A DNA stretch of 64,000 nt from an uncultured Collinsella sp. (lineage in GTDB: Bacteria > Actinomycetota > Coriobacteriia > Coriobacteriales > Coriobacteriaceae): positions 62,001 to 126,000 of the forward strand of contig CAKTWK010000002.1 of the NCBI GenBank assembly GCA_934630735.1, in the 5' to 3' direction. The notes beneath the pieces were generated by a model that saw only the letters and a program-made list of their open reading frames with translations, did no database searches and had not been told where the DNA came from. Position 1 is the first letter of the stretch. Each line of letters starts with the position of its first letter. The position numbers were made by a program, and so were the translations under genes. Shown here piece after piece: positions 61,387 to 64,000 of this stretch.

Positions 61387-62295
61387 TTACTTGCGCATCA
61401 AGCCGCCGCGCTCGTCGATGGCGTCCCAGAAGGCGCTGGCAAAGCGAGGGTCGCTTGCGGCCATGAGGGCGTTGGTGGCCATCCAGCCAGACGGGGTGCC
61501 AGTGTCGTAGCCCGAGAGCGGATCGATGACGACAGCGTACATGGCCTCACGATCGAGCGAACGCGCCATGGCGTCGGTCAGCTGAATCTCGCCGCCCTTA
61601 CCGGCCTGCTGATCGGCCAGCAGGTCCATGACCAGCGGGCTCAGCAGGTAGCGACCGACGATGTACAGGTTGGACGGAGCCGCCTCGGGAGCGGGCTTCT
61701 CCACCAGGCCGCCGATGCGCCACACGGCACCCGGCTCGGCATCGGCAACGCCCTCGGCGCCCTCGAGCGAACCGACGCGCTCGCCGGCGATAACGCCGTA
61801 GCGGCTGACTTCCTCGGGCGAGCAAGCAGCGACGGCGATAACCGAAGCGCCACCGTGCTCCTTGGAAACGGCGAGCATCTTGTCGCAGATGTCGCGGTTA
61901 GGCACAACGTAGTCGCCCAGAAGAACCAGGAAGTTCTCCCCTGCCACGGCGTCGGCAGCAGAGCGGATAGCATGGCCGAGGCCCTTGGGCTCGTACTGAT
62001 AACGGAAGTCGACCGGCATACCGCCAGCATGGGCGACGGCATCGGCATAGGCATTCTTGCCGCGCTCGCGCAGCAGGTTCTCGAGCGAGCGATCGGGCTG
62101 GAAGTAGCTCAGCAGCTCGGGCTTACCGGGAGAGGTAACGATGATGGCGTCGTCGACCTCCTCGGGGTCGAGTGCCTCCTCGACGACATACTGAATGACC
62201 GGCTTGTCGAGCACCGGCAACATCTCTTTGGGCGTGCACTTAGTGCCAGGCAGAAAACGCGTGCCAAGACCGGCGGCGGGGATGATTGCCTTCAT
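61387..62295 (-). CDS. galU: UTP--glucose-1-phosphate uridylyltransferase
   Basis: A 302-residue nucleotidyltransferase. Signature MKAIIPAAGLGTRFLPGTKC with CTPKEMLPVLDKP, the GLGHAI loop and the VEKP block. It makes UDP-glucose for cell-envelope polysaccharides and glycolipids. The ATG at 62295 matches the family start; a TTG three codons upstream is closer to AAAGGA. A single gene; no sugar genes adjoin. Confidence 0.93.
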   Translation of the reverse strand: MKAIIPAAGLGTRFLPGTKCTPKEMLPVLDKPVIQYVVEEALDPEEVDDAIIVTSPGKPELLSYFQPDRSLENLLRERGKNAYADAVAHAGGMPVDFRYQYEPKGLGHAIRSAADAVAGENFLVLLGDYVVPNRDICDKMLAVSKEHGGASVIAVAACSPEEVSRYGVIAGERVGSLEGAEGVADAEPGAVWRIGGLVEKPAPEAAPSNLYIVGRYLLSPLVMDLLADQQAGKGGEIQLTDAMARSLDREAMYAVVIDPLSGYDTGTPSGWMATNALMAASDPRFASAFWDAIDERGGLMRK

Positions 62296-62543
62296 GTTAT
62301 TCAAGGATCCTTTCGCAGGCGCAGAATGCGCCCTATGCGCGCGGCACGACGGCCGCAGACCAAATTGCGATACCGAAGTATCTTACCGCCGAAGACATAC
62401 GTCGCCGTAAGGCAAACGCAATTCTTCAGCAGGTCAACGCAAATTATTGCTCGAATGGTGCAATTTTACGCCCCAGCGGTAACGGGATTGGCACGGCGAA
62501 GACAGCGGTGTTCTGCGTGCCGAGCAATGGGAATGAGGGGCCA

Positions 62544-62580
62544 AAACAAAAAGACGGGGCTCGCAATGCGAACCCCGTCT
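62544..62580 (-). terminator. Terminator of rplJ-rplL
   Basis: Minus-strand AGACGGGGTTCGCA...TGCGAGCCCCGTCT followed by TTTTGTTTTGG, 28 nt after rplL. The 62305-62543 stretch is gene-free and should hold the galU promoter. Confidence 0.9.
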
Positions 62581-62607
62581 GCAAAGAAATCTGGCGAGAA
62601 AGCCTGA

Positions 62608-62985
62608 TTACTTGAGGGTGACAGCAGCGCCAGCAGCCTCGAGCTTCTCCTTGGCAGCCTCGGCGTCCTCCTTCTTGGCACCCTCGAGAACAGCCTTGGG
62701 AGCGCCCTCGACGACCTCCTTGGCCTCCTTCAGGCCAAGGTTGGTGAGCTCACGGACGGCCTTGATGACCTGGATCTTGTTGTCGCCGAAGCCCTCGAGC
62801 ACGACGTCAAACTCGGTCTTCTCCTCGGCCTCAGCAGCGCCAGCAGCGGGAGCGGCGACAACAGCGGCAGGAGCAGCGGCGGAAACGCCGAAGGTGTCCT
62901 CGATAGCCTTAACGAGCTCGGAAGCCTCGAGAAGGGTCATTTCCTTAAGAGCATCGATGATCTCATCGGTGGTAAGCTTAGCCAT
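62608..62985 (-). CDS. rplL: 50S ribosomal protein L7/L12
   Basis: A 125-residue stalk protein. The N-terminal dimer domain is [27 protein letters not shown]. An Ala-rich hinge follows and the C-terminal factor-binding domain includes [38 protein letters not shown]. The start at MAKLT has AAGGACTTAGAA ahead. It recruits translation GTPases such as EF-G. Confidence 0.97.
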   Translation of the reverse strand: MAKLTTDEIIDALKEMTLLEASELVKAIEDTFGVSAAAPAAVVAAPAAGAAEAEEKTEFDVVLEGFGDNKIQVIKAVRELTNLGLKEAKEVVEGAPKAVLEGAKKEDAEAAKEKLEAAGAAVTLK

Positions 62986-63087
62986 TTCTAAGTCCTTTCG
63001 GTTTCCGTGCGGATGCACGGAGATCAGTTAAAACACGGCGCGAATGCGCCAGGGGTGCGGCGTTGCCGCCGCGGGTGAAAACAGCAA

Positions 63088-63609
63088 CTAGGCTGCCTTC
63101 TGCTCGGAGACCTGCTGGATCGAACGAGCGAGACCAGAGGAAACGCCGTTGACGCAGACAGCGATGTCGCGAGCGAAACCGGAGATGAGACCGGCGATCT
63201 GGCCGAGAAGCTGATCCTTGGTGGGCAGCTCGGCGATAGCCTTAACATCATCAGCGGAAACGGCCTTGCCGTCGGAGATACCGCCCTTGATCTCAAGGAC
63301 GCCCTTGGACTTAGCAGAGAAGTCCTTAAGGGCCTTAGCGGCCTCGACCGGCTCGGACTCGTAGAACACATAAGCGACGGGGCCGGCGAGGATCTCGTCG
63401 AGCTCGGGCTGCTCCTGGTTCTTGAGAGCGATCTTGACCAGGTTGTTCTTGTAGACCTTCATCTCGGCGCCGCACTCGCGAAGCTGATGACGCAGCTCCT
63501 GAGCCTGCTTAACCGTCAGACCGTTGTAGTTGACGACGAACAGACCGGCGTTCTCGGCGATACGGGACTCGATCTCTGCAACCTTGTCGATTTTGTACTG
63601 CTGGGGCAT
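63088..63609 (-). CDS. rplJ: 50S ribosomal protein L10
   Basis: A 173-residue L10 with an N-terminal RNA-binding domain (ENAGLFVVNYNGLTVKQAQEL) and a C-terminal helix that anchors L7/L12 dimers. GAGGAGG precedes the ATG. The leader upstream carries a terminator hairpin, fitting L10-controlled attenuation. rplK-rplA are not in the window. Confidence 0.97.
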   Translation of the reverse strand: MPQQYKIDKVAEIESRIAENAGLFVVNYNGLTVKQAQELRHQLRECGAEMKVYKNNLVKIALKNQEQPELDEILAGPVAYVFYESEPVEAAKALKDFSAKSKGVLEIKGGISDGKAVSADDVKAIAELPTKDQLLGQIAGLISGFARDIAVCVNGVSSGLARSIQQVSEQKAA

Positions 63610-63674
63610 GAATTACACCTCCTCGAATTCTTTCCAGGCACGGTCCGCCACAAGGACGTGACGGGGGCATGTCC

Positions 63675-63711
63675 AAAAAGAAAGCCCCCGCGCTGCATGA
63701 GCGACGGGGGC
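63675..63711 (-). terminator. Attenuator terminator in the rplJ leader
   Basis: Minus-strand GCCCCCGTCGC tcatgca GCGCGGGGGC followed by TTTCTTTTT, about 65 nt upstream of the rplJ ATG. A terminator between the promoter and the gene indicates regulated readthrough, as in known L10 leaders. Confidence 0.85.
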
Positions 63712-63825
63712 GAGAAGACATATCTACTCGACCACCTCGGCTGGCGGGATATCCCATTAAGCTCGCGGGCGATGCCCGTTTGCACCGGCTGTCTCTGGCA
63801 GCGGATTCGTGCGTGAACCGAAAGT

Positions 63826-63854
63826 ATTATGGCGGGGACCCCGGCGTCGGTCAA
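63826..63854 (-). promoter_or_regulatory. Promoter of rplJ-rplL
   Basis: Minus-strand TTGACC, 17-nt spacer, CATAAT. The leader of ~210 nt that follows contains the attenuator. Confidence 0.75.
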
Positions 63855-63905
63855 CGGGTGCGAGGATTCGTACACAAACCCTGCATACGCTCCGGTCCGA
63901 GGGGC

Positions 63906-64000
63906 CGGGTTGAGATTTTCGCTCGGTCAAGTCCTGGCTCGCACGAAGGCCACATTAAGTGGCCTTCGGCTCGTGCGGAATCTACGAAAATCTCAACCCG
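63906..64000. repeat. Long inverted-repeat element, copy C (upstream of rplJ), cut by window edge
   Basis: Arms 63906-63921 and 63985-64000 are perfect complements (CGGGTTGAGATTTTCG type), with the right arm cut at the window end. The 63-nt loop has AGTCCTGGCTCGCACG, a GAAGGCCAC/GTGGCCTTC hairpin with the ATTAA tip, and GTGCGGAATC. Its left arm begins ~52 bp upstream of the rplJ -35 box. Confidence 0.88.

Noticed and set aside
60932-61510. Plus-strand frame overlapping the zinc-ribbon tail of the membrane protein
   Set aside because: Out of frame with the recognised coding sequence and crosses its terminator.

Overview
The window is a GC-rich bacterial chromosome segment. Its gene content suggests the actinobacterial class Coriobacteriia, most likely a gut Collinsella or close relative. 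The grounds are a fused accD-accA, a FabK-type fatty acid cluster, a selenium-dependent xanthine dehydrogenase cluster, and GC-rich codon use with ribosomal proteins of actinobacterial type. The genus is an inference; the class is better supported.

Region 1 (1-8.5 kb) is accessory. It holds the N-terminal ~950 residues of a type I restriction subunit HsdR that runs off the left edge, a DEDDh exonuclease, a SIMPL-domain protein, an N-terminally truncated DUF234-type ATPase, and an AbiEi/DUF559-like protein. Between them lie three arrays of a 62-bp unit made of palindromic half-sites; a fourth array lies at 59.2 kb.

Region 2 (8.5-19.5 kb) is a purine-use cluster: NCS2 permease, SsnA amidohydrolase, YgfK oxidoreductase, a polyferredoxin and a selenium-dependent xanthine dehydrogenase. 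All are on the minus strand, with a divergent YheO-type regulator and a nearby RidA. The likely flow is import of a purine, hydrolytic deamination, and electron transfer between the molybdenum hydroxylase, the ferredoxin and YgfK.

Region 3 (19.7-25 kb) has a U32 peptidase family protein with a RluA-type pseudouridine synthase, then a DeoR regulator with a Gfo/Idh/MocA oxidoreductase. The promoter region of the last pair carries helically phased ACGCA repeats.

Region 4 (25.3-63.9 kb) is the ribosomal/RNA polymerase supercluster. Read on the minus strand from the right edge, the order is rplJ-rplL, (galU, a surface protein), rpoB-rpoC, (ECF sigma and anti-sigma-like), rpsL-rpsG-fusA-rpsJ, then a complete fatty acid operon fabH-acpP-fabK-fabD-fabG-fabF-accB-fabZ-accC-accDA with divergent birA, a PTS EIIC, a CDF transporter and a phosphatase, and finally rplC-D-W-B-rpsS-rplV-rpsC-rplP-rpmC-rpsQ-rplN-rplX. 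The ancestral order is kept but broken by inserted blocks. rpsJ is separated from rplC by ~14 kb, and the spc half after rplX is missing.

The most unusual signal is a structured element found three times (31393-31547, 48642-48780, 63906-64000). Each copy has long perfect inverted arms whose sequence differs between loci, around a conserved ~65-nt loop with a CACATTAAGTG hairpin. Each sits ~200-300 bp upstream of a ribosomal-protein operon (rplC, rpsL, rplJ) in the same orientation. A second notable signal is a C9 tract in the signal-peptide coding region of a membrane protein at 59.5 kb, which looks like a phase-variation switch in the OFF state.
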